Shown: piece by piece, positions 11,587-21,717 of the stretch
How the letters are laid out: each line of letters begins with the position of its first letter
Position numbering within the stretch: the first letter of the stretch is position 1
NCBI GenBank assembly: GCA_005223375.1
Contig: RXOD01004148.1
Span: 1-27,680, forward strand
Length of the DNA: 27,680 nucleotides
Source: Amoebophrya sp. AT5.2
Taxonomy: Eukaryota > Sar > Dinophyceae > Syndiniales > Amoebophryaceae
Reading direction: 5' to 3'
The notes under the pieces: model-generated
The model's input: only the letters and a program-made list of their open reading frames with translations
Told to the model about the DNA's origin: nothing
Databases searched by the model: none
Position numbers and translations under genes: made by a program

Positions 11587-12122
11587 TCACATCATGCTGC
11601 AGCACGGTTTCGACGCCTTTTTCGTGCCCGCCGCCGCGCCCGACGTATCGGCATTCTGTTCCTCGCCAGCCCCAGCGCTCCCCGATGCCTGTCCAGCCTC
11701 CTCGCCCCCCCCTCCAACTACGGGCACCGGTTCAGCAGCAGCAGGAGCCACTTCGGCCGACGCAGCCGCGGGGGGGCCCTGCCGCAATTGTTTTGTTGCA
11801 TCGATTGATCGGCACGATACTTTTAGGTATAGTAGCTAAAAAAAGTTGCCCCCCGAAGTATCGATCTAAAAATGAATCTCACCTTGACCTCCGCGTCCGC
11901 CGTGGGGGTCGTCGCCGGCGCGACTTGTTGCTCGTCAGCCGCGACAAAAGGAGTGTCCTCCTTCCGCGTCGGATCGACGCCCTCGACCTCCGTCTTCTGC
12001 TCCCCTGCGGTCTCTTCTCCATTGCAGCAGTTCATTTTCACCGCGGTGACTTGGTCGTGGATGCCGAAAAAGATCGGCGCGAAGACCAGGGACAACAGCA
12101 TCTTGGACGAGATCACGACCAT
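11587..12122 (-). CDS. Small low-complexity protein ending in a CaaX prenylation box
   Basis: Exon 1 is 12122-11883 and exon 2 is 11778-11587, separated by a 104-nt GT-AG intron (donor GTGAGA, acceptor CGGCAG). The junction is phase 0 and the product is 143 residues. The N-terminus (MVVISSKMLLSLVFAPIFFG) is moderately hydrophobic and could be a weak signal peptide or anchor. A second ATG about 30 residues in would instead give a protein starting MNCCNGEE, with vicinal cysteines suited to acylation. The middle is Ala/Glu/Gly/Pro-rich and probably disordered. The C-terminus is KPCCSMM: CSMM fits a CaaX box, and a final Met favours farnesylation in known systems. A CaaX box implies a cytosolic, membrane-tethered protein, which conflicts with a true signal peptide and supports the inner start. 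I do not recognise the family. Confidence 0.55.
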
Positions 12123-12584
12123 CTTGTCAACCAGAGTCAGCGATCAGACACAGACTTAAAGAGCAGCAGGTACCGGTAGTGTTCGTTGAAGCCGATAGAG
12201 ATAGCGACGAAACCTCTGTAAGCACTTATCCGCTAGGAATACTGCCGCAAAGTTGGATAAATCGATTGATGGGATTGACGGTCGTGGTCGTGCTGGTAGA
12301 AAGCTCTACGTAGCAAAATTAATAAATATGGGAACGGTATATGCCTTGTCTTACGAGGCGACGCGAGCGCGCAAAGGTGGTGATCCGCAACGCGATCAGA
12401 GATGAACGTCGCACCGCTCCGCCGAGCAGATATTCGGTCTGGAACTTCCACGGTCAGAGCGTAGGAGCTTAGGAAAAGAACAACATAGTACTTGGATTGC
12501 GGCTCCTACTTGAACACACAAAGACCACGAGGCGGCACAGAGCTCACGTCGATCTATGGCTATGATCCTGACGTCAAATCTTTC
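12123..12584. other. Intergenic region
   Basis: This is the space between the LicD-domain gene and the small CaaX-protein gene. I see only short open frames without domains and no repeats of note. It must hold the 3' UTR of the LicD gene and the 5' region of its neighbour. Confidence 0.5.
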
Positions 12585-15500
12585 TTACATGTTCACTTTT
12601 TCGTTGATGTAGTCGTCCACGCCCTGACGCTTGCGCACTGGTGGACACTGCTGGATTTCAAAGGCTTTTTCCCGGTCGATCTCCTGAAATGCCAGCCAAT
12701 CGTGTCCGTATTCTGGCACTTGGAAACGCAAAAAGTTTCGTCCCCGCACGCGACCGAGGCTTTCTCTTCGATGGAACCGGCGTAGCAGGTGTCTTCGCAG
12801 GGGTTTCCTCAAGAAGTATGTCTGCGTTCCTCCATCAGCACCCGCAGGGCGATAGAAGGGGTCTTCCTGCTCCGCCCGGAGCATCCTTTGGTGCAGAATC
12901 TGCTCCCTCGTGTCGAACAAGCCCAGCCTCTGCGGAATGCGCACGCTTCTCGTCGTTTCCCTCAAGATTTCTCCTCCGTTTTCATCATCATCTCGGCCCC
13001 CATCATCTCGGCTTCTGTATTCCTCGTAGAAGCTGGCGTACCCCGCGTCGTGCAGCCGTTTCGCGTGACGGTACAAGATCTCCAGGTCCGCCACCTGGAG
13101 GCTTGTGAAGCCGCCCGTGATCGCGAACCGCGTGTCTCTTCCGGCCATGGACGGCAGCGCCACGTTCCAGCCGGGCGTGAAGTACTCGCCGCCGTTCGTA
13201 AAATACAAAAAGCTCACAGCGTCGTTCGGGCACGGAATGTCCCGGTCGAAGAACCGGCACCTCTTCATCGGGTATAGCAGTTTCAGCGGCAGCAGGCCGC
13301 CGAAAGTTTGGAACGGAGGCACCTGCGGGAGGTAGCAGAGGGGGAAGGTCCGCAGTGTCTGCACCGCTCCGGTGAGGGCGGCGGGCCGGCGCGCGTTCTT
13401 CGCGAAGCTGTGGCCGCGAGCGGCATAGGTACTGGCTCTGGTAGTTCTAGTTGTAGCTACGACCTCCTCTGCTGGGACCACTGCATCAACGGCTGCAGAT
13501 GAGTCCGTGTCCGTCGACACAGCTTTAATATTCTCCGAGAACCGTTGCGCGCTTTGCAAGCTCCAGCGTGGCTTCATCCCTTCGCGCAGGCGCCACTTTC
13601 GCCGTTCGAATTCGGGTTTGTTCAGCTCCAAAGCGCGCTCTTCGTAGTCGCAGGCGGCTAGCGGAGCATCCGCGTCGAGGCCTCGATTCCGGAACACGTA
13701 CCCAAAGTCGAAGTAGGGGTACATCTTCACGAAGCTCTTGATTTCCATCGAAAACATGTACGGCTTGGCGCCCACGCACTGCAGAACGTCTGAACGGATG
13801 CTGTGGTAGAAATGCTTGTAGAGGAAACGATCTTTGACTTTGCGCGCCACCGGTTCCGCTGCACCCTGCCCCGAAGACCCCGCACCCGTTTTAATATTGC
13901 GCCCGTCGCTAGTACTTTTGGCGCCCTTTTCGCCGGTGCCCTTCGCCGAGGCACTACTCACGGCTTCCGCTGCAGGCGATTTTTGCGCACTGTTGCGCCT
14001 TGGTCGCGGTTTTTCGCGGTCGTAGAACCGCTTGTTCGTGTGCCCCACGCCCATCGAAAACACGGTCGCGTCCTGCAAGTCGATCAGATCCTCCGTCTCC
14101 AGGCTGAAGATCAGGGTGCACTCGTGGAGCAGACCGGTCGCCGTTAGCTTGCGGCCCAGCTCGTCCACTATGTCGCCCCACGCGTCCTCGCCGTTCACGG
14201 CCACGAGAAACTCGATGTCGTCGTCGATGGCGTCCACCTTCCCGTCGGAAAGCGTCTCCATCGGCCTGCCGTATCGCAACGCGGAGATGAGCGTGCCCCC
14301 AATCGGGAAGTACTCGAGCCGAAGCCCGTTCAAGATGTCCACCACGGCGTTGGTGGCGAGTCGCAGGCCCTCTTGAAACCCGAAATGATCGTCCCTCGCG
14401 CCCGGAAGACAATGGGTATCGGGCCCAAGCTTCTCGCACAAAGGGATGCGCTTGCGGAGGTTGGGAGCCTGCTGCAGCGCCCGGATCGTGGGATGGGGGT
14501 GTGGCGGGTCGTCGGGCGGCGTCGTAAGAACGTCGTTGGCAGCGGCCGGCTTCGCGTTGTTCGCCGCAACGTTTATTTCTGCGGTCGTCGTAGACGCAGT
14601 CGTTGTCGTGGTAGAAGAAGATGACACTCCAGTGCCGTCTTGTTCCGGTTTCTTCTTTATGTTCATGAATTCTTGCGGCAGGCGCCAGGCGTAACCCATC
14701 CATGCGTCCTTCACCCGGTTTACAGCTCGAATCAGACCTCGCATGGTTCGGTACGGGTCGTCTAGAAACAGGTACGAGCGCGGCAGAATGTCGAACGTCG
14801 GTCCGAGCACCGGAGAGCTTGAGTCCGTGCTAGAAGTATTCGTAACTTCTTTAGGTGCAGCAGCGTCGAACTGAAGATGCGCGCTCAGTCTCCGAATCCG
14901 CCGCACCGCACGTTCGTGCCAGGTCTCGCCGCCCACGATTCCGGTTGCCCGTACTGGATTCACTCGGTGGCCCATGAAGGATGTCTCGTCCACGGCCACG
15001 TGGTCAGCGGCTAACGCCTCGCGCGCGTAGAGGTCGTCGGCGCTGTGTTTCCGTTTGTCGGCGGCGCCTCCAACGAACTCCTCCTGGAACCAGAGCTGCG
15101 CCTTCCTGTGCGCCATGACCGGCAAAAACGCATCCCGCGACAAAAACCGCACCACCTGCGGACTGAGTACGACCTCCCGCTGGAACAGCATGATGCCGGA
15201 TTTCGAGGTGTGTTCGACGATGCCCACGTGCAACTGGTGGTGGAACGCCGTGATGAAGCGCATCACCCGCTGCGACTCCGGAAACCAAACCGGCAGCGCG
15301 TTAAACGTCGACTCGGCAGAAAGGCTCGCGTGGTACTCGAGGAGCGCAACAAGCACGAACGCGGAAAAGAACTGCAACGCGGGCGCACAGGTCTCCAGCG
15401 CGTGCACGGTATTGAAGCGGACGGAGTAGCTGGGGTTCGCGGTGGAGCCCTTCCGGGACGTCATGGAGTCCATGATTATATCCCTTCTGGTACGAGGACC

Positions 15501-17981
15501 CGAACGAGAATCATCCGCAGCTTCGTCCTCTGCGTTCCTGATGTCCTTCGGATGTTGAAACTGCAGCTCCTTGCCCTGTAAGTACTGGACGTACACCGCG
15601 ACTACCAGTAGGAAGAACTGGTCGTTTTCGTACTTGTTTTTACGCAGCCAGAGTCCACGGTTGATGTCCTCGTGTACGTCAAAGGGAACGCGCTGACGCT
15701 CGGACTTCGACACGTAGAAAAAACTAGAATCGTCGTCCACCCAGCCCACCCGTGGCGTGTCGCGCCTCCCGCGCGTCCCGCCCTCCACCGCCACGTAGGA
15801 CGTGGTGTTTTTGTCGATTGTTTTCATCTCCTTCTCCGAGCCGGATCCAGCCGAACGCGACGTTGAAAATAGAGACACCTGCCGCTTGTACTCTTCCCGC
15901 ACCCCCTGCTTGTAGTATTCAACCCGCCACGGCAAGTCGTCGAAGTGCGCGTTGCTGGTCTTCTTCATTCGCGCAGCCGTTTCCTCCAGATCCGCCCGCA
16001 TCTCCGCATCTTGATCGCGTTTGGGCACGACGCGGCCGTTCTTACTGAGCAGCACATTCTTGTTGCTTTTCCTCAGAGTTTCGACGGCGGAACCACCGAG
16101 CGAGCTTGTGCTCTCCCGCACACGGTGCGGGGACGCGTCACTCGCCGCGTATGGGCCGTCGTCTTCGAGCATCGGCAACACGTACTTCGTGAGCTGGCTC
16201 TGCAACAACCAGTAGAAATTCGGCTTGCCGCGTTTTTCGGAGGCCGGTCTCTCGAACAGATTCTCCACCGCACGCATCGCCGGCGTGCGCGCCGTGCAGT
16301 CGTAGCCGAAAGTGGGTTTGTAGTTGTACGGCCGTTTCCTACTTTCCGAGAATGTAGTTGATGTTGTTCCCTTGTCCGCGGCCTGCTCTGAAGTTGCGTC
16401 ATTATTTCCATTCCGTTTTTTACCTCCACCAGAAACTCCACCCGCTTCGACGCGAGTTTCGCTGTTCGACGTAGTAGATGACGCGATATCGGTCAATCCA
16501 TCAGTCCCTGAGCCGGTGCTGTTCTTCCGGGAAAACGCCGTTGCATCCGCGACGCCACGCAAATCCACCGTGTCGCTGAATTCCAGCACGCTGTCGAGAC
16601 TCTCTTTGTCCAGAAAGGCCGGGGAGAAGAGCTCAAAAATCGGCCGCCACTTGTCTAGGCGCGGATACTCGGGCGACGGGGTGCTCGATGAGTTTTTCGG
16701 CCAGGATGACGTCCACACAGCTTCCTCTCCTTTGCCAGGGGCTGCCGTGTCGTCAACGTCAGCAGCGTTTTTACTATGCGTGTTGGCGAAATGGTAGTCG
16801 TGGTGGTCCCACCGTTTGCTGCTATCGAAGAGTCTGCGCACGAAGGCTTTGTTTTCGATCACCACCTCGTCGAGCTCGGGGGATATTGCCTTCACGTCTG
16901 TATGATGCGTAATCAGGTCGAGCAGTGCCGCGTCTTCTCTTCGCTGCAGGTCAATCTCGGAAGCGTACTTGCGGAGCTGCACATCGGAGTCGTCGACTAC
17001 ATACTGGACGCCTGCGTTACTCGCTGCGGCAGAATCACTCGCGGCTACGAGATCGAGAGCCCGATCGTCGGCCATCCTACAGAAGTAGACCAGAACGTAA
17101 AGCACGAGGCGGTCGAGGCAAGCATTGAACGTCGCGGAGAGATGCGGGAACGCGGCCGTGAACCGTGCGCGGACGGCGGCTCCGACGAGTTGTTGGTGTC
17201 CTCCTTGCATCGTGTTTTTTTCGGCGGCTGTAGAACCGGAGCTATCGCTAGGGAAAAGATCATCTCCTGTAGTCTTGGAGCTCCTGCTCTCGTCGACGAA
17301 ATATTCTGGCAACGACACGAGCCGCCCACGGTACCGAAAGGCGGTCTCTGGAACCCGACGATAGCCTTCGGAAACAACGCCGCACACCGCGTTATTCCGC
17401 TGTCCAGCCGTCGACGCGCCGGGGGCATCTTCGACCATCGCCCATAGCTCGAAGAGCTGCTCTGCTGTGCTCGATTCCGCGAAAAACTGATTCTTCGGCA
17501 CACGGAAGTGCGCGACGAAGTCCTCGAAAACCTGTCCAAACGTGCGCTCGACATCCAGAGCCGTGCGGAGGAAACGAAAGAACTCATCCTGCGGCGCAGC
17601 GGCACTCGCGCCGCACGCCCGGGATTCATCCTCCGCGACCAGGAGCGGGTTTGGCTTCGCCGGTGGCTTTGGAAAGGCAGCTTCAACGGCCTCGTCACGG
17701 AGGGGCCGGAAGAGAACGTCGGCTAGCCGGTTGAGCAAGCACTCTATCACCGGCTCGTGCGCTGAAAAAGTATGGTCGCTCGCCTGAGGTTCCTGCGCAA
17801 CTGCAAGGGCGAATACACTTGATGTTTTTGCGTCTTGGTTTTGCTTTTCACCTAGTGATGGTGACAGGGCTTGGAGCGGCCTTTGTTCCGGGAAGAAAAT
17901 GTTCGGGTGGCTTAGGCTTCCTGCACAGAAATAAATAAAGCAACGAACGAGTTTTGAAAGCTTCCTTCGGAATGGCAACAT
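12585..17981 (-). CDS. Large protein with a C-terminal LicD/fukutin-family nucleotidyltransferase-like domain
   Basis: A single uninterrupted frame of 1,798 codons begins at the ATG at 17981 and stops at 12585. The C-terminal third holds the LicD signature. GGTLISALRYGRPM lies near residues 1222-1235 and is followed by the acidic metal-binding cluster DAIDDDIEFLV near 1250. This is the arrangement of the LicD/fukutin nucleotidyltransferase-fold family, which transfers phosphocholine or sugar-phosphate groups to glycans. Further on are FPLCYLPQVPPFQTFGG and RDIPCPNDAVSFL, plausibly the end of the domain. The N-terminus has Arg/Lys residues and then a short hydrophobic run (LVRCFIYFCAGSL), suggesting a signal anchor and a Golgi/ER location, as for fukutin. 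About 1,150 residues before the domain are unrecognised and contain Ser/Thr-rich linkers. The length is far above the family norm, and the lack of introns contrasts with neighbours. The specific acceptor is unknown. Confidence 0.75.
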   Translation of the reverse strand: MLPFRRKLSKLVRCFIYFCAGSLSHPNIFFPEQRPLQALSPSLGEKQNQDAKTSSVFALAVAQEPQASDHTFSAHEPVIECLLNRLADVLFRPLRDEAVEAAFPKPPAKPNPLLVAEDESRACGASAAAPQDEFFRFLRTALDVERTFGQVFEDFVAHFRVPKNQFFAESSTAEQLFELWAMVEDAPGASTAGQRNNAVCGVVSEGYRRVPETAFRYRGRLVSLPEYFVDESRSSKTTGDDLFPSDSSGSTAAEKNTMQGGHQQLVGAAVRARFTAAFPHLSATFNACLDRLVLYVLVYFCRMADDRALDLVAASDSAAASNAGVQYVVDDSDVQLRKYASEIDLQRREDAALLDLITHHTDVKAISPELDEVVIENKAFVRRLFDSSKRWDHHDYHFANTHSKNAADVDDTAAPGKGEEAVWTSSWPKNSSSTPSPEYPRLDKWRPIFELFSPAFLDKESLDSVLEFSDTVDLRGVADATAFSRKNSTGSGTDGLTDIASSTTSNSETRVEAGGVSGGGKKRNGNNDATSEQAADKGTTSTTFSESRKRPYNYKPTFGYDCTARTPAMRAVENLFERPASEKRGKPNFYWLLQSQLTKYVLPMLEDDGPYAASDASPHRVRESTSSLGGSAVETLRKSNKNVLLSKNGRVVPKRDQDAEMRADLEETAARMKKTSNAHFDDLPWRVEYYKQGVREEYKRQVSLFSTSRSAGSGSEKEMKTIDKNTTSYVAVEGGTRGRRDTPRVGWVDDDSSFFYVSKSERQRVPFDVHEDINRGLWLRKNKYENDQFFLLVVAVYVQYLQGKELQFQHPKDIRNAEDEAADDSRSGPRTRRDIIMDSMTSRKGSTANPSYSVRFNTVHALETCAPALQFFSAFVLVALLEYHASLSAESTFNALPVWFPESQRVMRFITAFHHQLHVGIVEHTSKSGIMLFQREVVLSPQVVRFLSRDAFLPVMAHRKAQLWFQEEFVGGAADKRKHSADDLYAREALAADHVAVDETSFMGHRVNPVRATGIVGGETWHERAVRRIRRLSAHLQFDAAAPKEVTNTSSTDSSSPVLGPTFDILPRSYLFLDDPYRTMRGLIRAVNRVKDAWMGYAWRLPQEFMNIKKKPEQDGTGVSSSSTTTTTASTTTAEINVAANNAKPAAANDVLTTPPDDPPHPHPTIRALQQAPNLRKRIPLCEKLGPDTHCLPGARDDHFGFQEGLRLATNAVVDILNGLRLEYFPIGGTLISALRYGRPMETLSDGKVDAIDDDIEFLVAVNGEDAWGDIVDELGRKLTATGLLHECTLIFSLETEDLIDLQDATVFSMGVGHTNKRFYDREKPRPRRNSAQKSPAAEAVSSASAKGTGEKGAKSTSDGRNIKTGAGSSGQGAAEPVARKVKDRFLYKHFYHSIRSDVLQCVGAKPYMFSMEIKSFVKMYPYFDFGYVFRNRGLDADAPLAACDYEERALELNKPEFERRKWRLREGMKPRWSLQSAQRFSENIKAVSTDTDSSAAVDAVVPAEEVVATTRTTRASTYAARGHSFAKNARRPAALTGAVQTLRTFPLCYLPQVPPFQTFGGLLPLKLLYPMKRCRFFDRDIPCPNDAVSFLYFTNGGEYFTPGWNVALPSMAGRDTRFAITGGFTSLQVADLEILYRHAKRLHDAGYASFYEEYRSRDDGGRDDDENGGEILRETTRSVRIPQRLGLFDTREQILHQRMLRAEQEDPFYRPAGADGGTQTYFLRKPLRRHLLRRFHRRESLGRVRGRNFLRFQVPEYGHDWLAFQEIDREKAFEIQQCPPVRKRQGVDDYINEKVNM

Positions 17982-18372
17982 CGCTACCAGTGCAAGTACT
18001 TACTAAAGCTTCTACCACTGCGACTGCTCAAGCAGGACGCATTTAAATTCGTCGGAGACGAGCCCCGGCACACGAGACGACCAAAGAAACTTCGACCATC
18101 ACAAAACCTGCAAAATGCAGAATGAACTGACGACGACGATGACGAGGCGACACGATTAGGTGGTCGAACACAGGTCAGGCTGTACCGCACGCACTGAAAG
18201 TTTTGAAGATGGCTACCTTTTTATACCGTTTGCTGGTCGTGTGGTCGCTGTAGAGCATCGGGATCGGCGAGAATCAATGGGAGTCTGCCGCCCACGAAAA
18301 TAAAAAGGACTCGCTTATTGTTATTTCGCGCGAAAAGCATCAGTGTTTGGAGAATTTCCACCCGCCATCGCT
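17982..18372. other. Intergenic region
   Basis: This is a spacer of about 390 bp between the end of the PRP38-family gene and the start of the LicD-domain gene. Open frames here are short and look like chance. No repeats or RNA genes are recognised. Confidence 0.5.
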
Positions 18373-21300
18373 TCATCCGAGTTTCATCCTTTCCGGACCG
18401 TCCACGTCGCCCCGTTGCGCGGCCTTCGCCGTCGCATTGGTCGCGTTGTACCTCTCCATTAATGCGGCAAGCTGGCGCTTGCGCTCCCACTCCAGTTCCT
18501 CTTCGACCTTGCTCTTCGCCATGGCCTCCAAAGGCGTCAGCGGAGGGCCCGACGCCTTCGTTTCCGCGTGCGTCGGGGCGAAGGTGGTGGCAACTTCCGG
18601 CACGTGTACAACGCCTGTCCTGTCGGCGCGTCCGGTCCGCGCGACTTTGCTGTTTTTTCGTTCGAAATGGCATGATCTTCCATTTAACTTCTCGTTGTAC
18701 GATTTTATTTTATTTACCGGCGTATAAAATATTTGATTTCTGCATTTCCGGTGGGCAGTTTTCAGCGTTTAGGGCTGCAGCATCCCAGTGAAAATATAAA
18801 ATACGCGTGTCTGGGCATTGACCGGGGCCCGTCTTCTTTTTCCCGCAAATATGCCTCGACCATGCCGTCTTTTCTCGCTTCCAGGTCCGGCAATTCTTTC
18901 ACTTTTGTCCAATCGATGTTGCGTGGGATCTGGAGTTCCTTCCGCACCCGCCTGCCCCCGATGATCCCTTCTTCTTCGTAGTCGATGTCTTCCCGCCGCC
19001 GCTTTAGCGAGCTTGCCGCGGCTGGGTCCTCGATTGCCGTCCCGTCGTCTTTGTTGAAGAGGTGCGACCGGTCCACGTTCACTGCCTCCTCCCGCTCCCC
19101 GTTGATGCCGAGCGCTTTGTTCAGCAACGCCAGCTTTGCCTTCGCGCCGCCCGGCGTCCACAGTACGATGTCGCACAGCAGAAACACCTCCTGCGTGCCG
19201 TCCGCCAGCAGGCAGGTGACGCGGCTGCGCTGCAGCCCGCCCTTCCGGTAGAAGTCCACCTGGAGCTATGCAGAGGAAATTCGTCCCTGTGGTCCCGAAG
19301 GAAAAGTAGGCCCAGAAGTCGAGCGCTGGTCGTCAGGCTCAGGTCTGTCGGAGTCACGTACCCAGCTCCAGACGCAGCTTTTTCAACCATTTGGAACCCA
19401 TTCCGAAAAGCGGGACATATTTCCTAGGGGTATCTAGGTCCCGGCCTGAATGGAAAGGAGCCCGGGACATGTTTCCTAGGTGTGTTCAGGCGCCAAAGCG
19501 AGCTATGGGACACAGCATAGTATGGGGGAAAGCTTCTTCTCGGGGTGTAGATTAAGGCTCCTGTCCGACTCAGCTCCGGACACAGCTGGCCACGAGACTA
19601 GGAACGGAATCAACTCCCGGAACTCCTGAAAAAGTGGGACACGGACAAATTTCCGTTGCATAGGAGCACCTCCCCGTCCAGCCAGTCCTGCAGCTGCGAG
19701 AACCCGGAGATGCGCGTGCCCACGCACAGCGTGTTCATGAACTGCTCGTTGTAGAACTTGTGCGCGCGCCGCCGCCAGATCTCTAACGAGGTCGCGAACT
19801 GCGCCTGGAAGTGCCGCCGGTCCGGGATCGGGATCCGCGGCAGCACCGCGTCGAAGAACATGTCGCTGTTCAGCAGCTCCTCCACGAACTCCCCGAAGCA
19901 CATGCGCCAATCCGTGTTGTGCGAAGGCGAGAACTCGAGGTCAGTGATCAGCAAAAACGGCCGCAGCGCCCGGTACACGTCCTTGCCGGGCAGCGTGAGC
20001 CGCAGGATGAACACGCCGGCCGCCTTCACGTACGGGTTCTCGCTGTCCAAAATGCTGCTGAACTCGCGGTCGGTCATACCCATCCGCATCAACGCGTACA
20101 CGATGCAGAAAAACTGCGACGCATCAATGTCGGAGGACTTGCTGTGCGGCTCGATATTACGGATCTTCATCGAGAGCTCGTCCACAATCTGCCCGAACTC
20201 GTAGGGCCGGCACTCCGCGTTGTCCACCGTCACCGTGTGCGCGTCGCCCCGCACGCGGCTCTGGATCGCCATCTTCCCCATGTAAAAATTCACGTCCTCG
20301 TGCCCCTTCAGCTGCTTTTCTTACAAAAATACCGAGTGAGCAGGCCCCGCTGGTGGTTATTGGCTTATTGTCACCCGAGGCCACCTCAACAGATCTGCCA
20401 ACCTCTCTCGAATCCATCGAGTAGAGCCTACATGGTGCATCAGAGAACCTAGCCATGTTGAACCTATAAGAGAGAAGCAAACTCGACCCTCTGAGGGCGA
20501 GGGCCTCCCCATCTCTAGAGCAGACAGACTGGCCGACAGAGCTGAGGCTACAGACTAGACCGGACACCGGATAGCGGAGTACTCCCAGACTAGATGCACG
20601 GAGCAGGAAATCACTTCTATTCTAAGCCTCGAGGGCCTCCAAGTCGAGACTCTCGAAAAAATGTGAGGCGTCGAAGTGAAGGCCTGGGTCTCGCGTCGGG
20701 TGACAACTCCAGACCTTGAGTCAACTCACTTAATTTCCATTGCAGGAGCCTTAATTGTAGTACTCGTTACGCTGGATCTGGTCCTTCATCATCGTGTTTA
20801 GCCCGTACTCCGGCGCGCCGGGGAAAATGATCCGCTGCGAGACTGGGTCGAGCTGGTAGGCGTCGTACAGCTTGGAGCGGTTGAGCCCCTGCATCACTTG
20901 TCCGAGACTGTTCTTCTGCACCACCTGCGGGACGCCGGCCGCCATGGGCTGCGCGCCCGGCTGCCCCAGAGGACCTCGGTGGTTCAGGCTCAACCCGCTT
21001 GCCTGACGAGGTTTTTTCTAACGAGGGTGGATATCGATTTTTTTTTGATGCCCATGCCGCACGCAGATTTCATACTTTTGCTTCTGCACGCTCACGCACA
21101 CTACGACCTCGTGCTTGAAGATATTTGTACCGACACAAAAATCACAAGTTGTAGCTTGAAATAAGAGTAGATCCAAAGTTAATTTCTACCTTCAGCTCGT
21201 CCCGCTTTCTGCGCAGCGCTTCGATTTCTACGCCCGCTTCTCTGTACCGCTTGCAGTTTTTGCATGTTTTGATCTCCTTCGGGTGCAAGTGGCAGCGCTT

Positions 21301-21717
21301 CACCTTCTCCAGTTTCGCGATCTTCTCTTCCACCTGCTGTAGTGGGTTTACTCCCGGCGGCAGGGCCCGACCGCCGGCGGCAGCCTGTTGGAACATCATC
21401 ACCTGCTGCTGAGCAAGCATTCCCTGCACCCCCGAGCTCGCCATGATCGACCGCAGACTTGCTTTCGACTTCGCGGCGGCCACCAGCGTCTGGGGAGGCG
21501 GCGGTGCGAATGTTTCCAGGCCCGCCGAGGAGGTTGTACCCCCCTCTCCACCCGCGGGAAATGGTTGTACTCCTGCGTACTGGTTGTACGCCTCCGCTCC
21601 GATAGTACCATCTGCTGGACGAGGTGGGACCCCCGTCGAGGACGCGCTGGGCGTGCGTCCATCGACCGCGGGGGGCCCGTTGCTGTAGCCTGCATAGGGA
21701 ATATTATTGCTGGTCAT
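18373..21717 (-). CDS. PRP38-family pre-mRNA splicing factor (PRP38B-like)
   Basis: Exons are 21717-21190, 21002-20754, 20320-19670, 19259-18823 and 18649-18373, giving about 713 residues in one frame. Exon 1 is Pro/Gly/Ala-rich with a Cys/His motif (CHLHPKEIKTCKNCKRY, residues about 142-158) and a coiled coil. Exons 2-3 hold the PRP38 domain: LNTMMKDQIQRNEYYN, LKGHEDV, VDELSMKI, a Ser/Asp segment, ENPYVKAAGVFILRLTLP, and FVEELLNSDMFFDAVLPRIPIP. The last motif matches the PRP38B subfamily. PRP38 proteins act in the U4/U6.U5 tri-snRNP during spliceosome activation in the nucleus. The C-terminal exons are charged and basic/acidic, as is common in the family. Introns 1 and 4 are short GT-AG (187 and 173 nt). 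Introns 2 and 3 are about 400-430 nt and look like inserted elements. The exon 2/exon 3 junction is unresolved: TAA stops flank it on both sides in the coding frame, and EYYN|EKQ, EYYN|QLK or EY|EKQ all keep frame. Confidence 0.75.
19263..19666 (-). mobile_element. Introner-like element with terminal inverted repeats in PRP38-family intron 3
   Basis: The ends of this segment are an imperfect inverted repeat. From the minus-strand 5' end it reads CTATGCAACGGAAATTTGTC; inward from the other end it reads CTATGCAGAGGAAATTCGTC. A 3-bp CTC flanks the element on each side on the minus strand (19666-19664 and 19265-19263), consistent with a short target duplication. The host intron can be drawn as GT-AG (19669-19260, 410 nt), using GTG just outside one end and CAG just outside the other. 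Exact excision at CTC is also in frame and would add Val-Leu-Gln. Inside, an imperfect duplication is visible around GGGACATATTTCCTAGG (near 19408) and GGGACATGTTTCCTAGG (near 19465). Confidence 0.65.
20321..20753 (-). mobile_element. Probable introner-like element in PRP38-family intron 2, splice sites unresolved
   Basis: The intron is about 430 nt, close in size to the other two elements. On the minus strand it ends CGGTATTTTTGTAA, very like the end of the element at 7308-7710 (CGGTAGAGGTTTTTGTAA). Near its minus-strand 5' end is ATTAAGGCTCCTG (plus-strand 20743-20755). The same 13 bases occur inside the element at 19263-19666, at plus-strand 19551-19563 in the opposite orientation. The 5' end reads CTACAATTAAGG, only loosely like the TTACAAA terminus. 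No convincing target duplication is visible. A strict GT-AG reading exists (donor after CAGC, acceptor GTAAG) but would delete the conserved RNEYYN motif. Confidence 0.45.

Noticed and set aside
13954..14703. Second minus-strand frame of 249 codons inside the LicD region
   Set aside because: It is an Arg/Gly/His-rich shadow of the LicD frame, which carries the recognisable GGTLISALRYG and DDDIEF motifs.
16776..17447. Plus-strand frame of 223 codons opposite the LicD gene
   Set aside because: It is the antisense of the long minus frame and has no domain.
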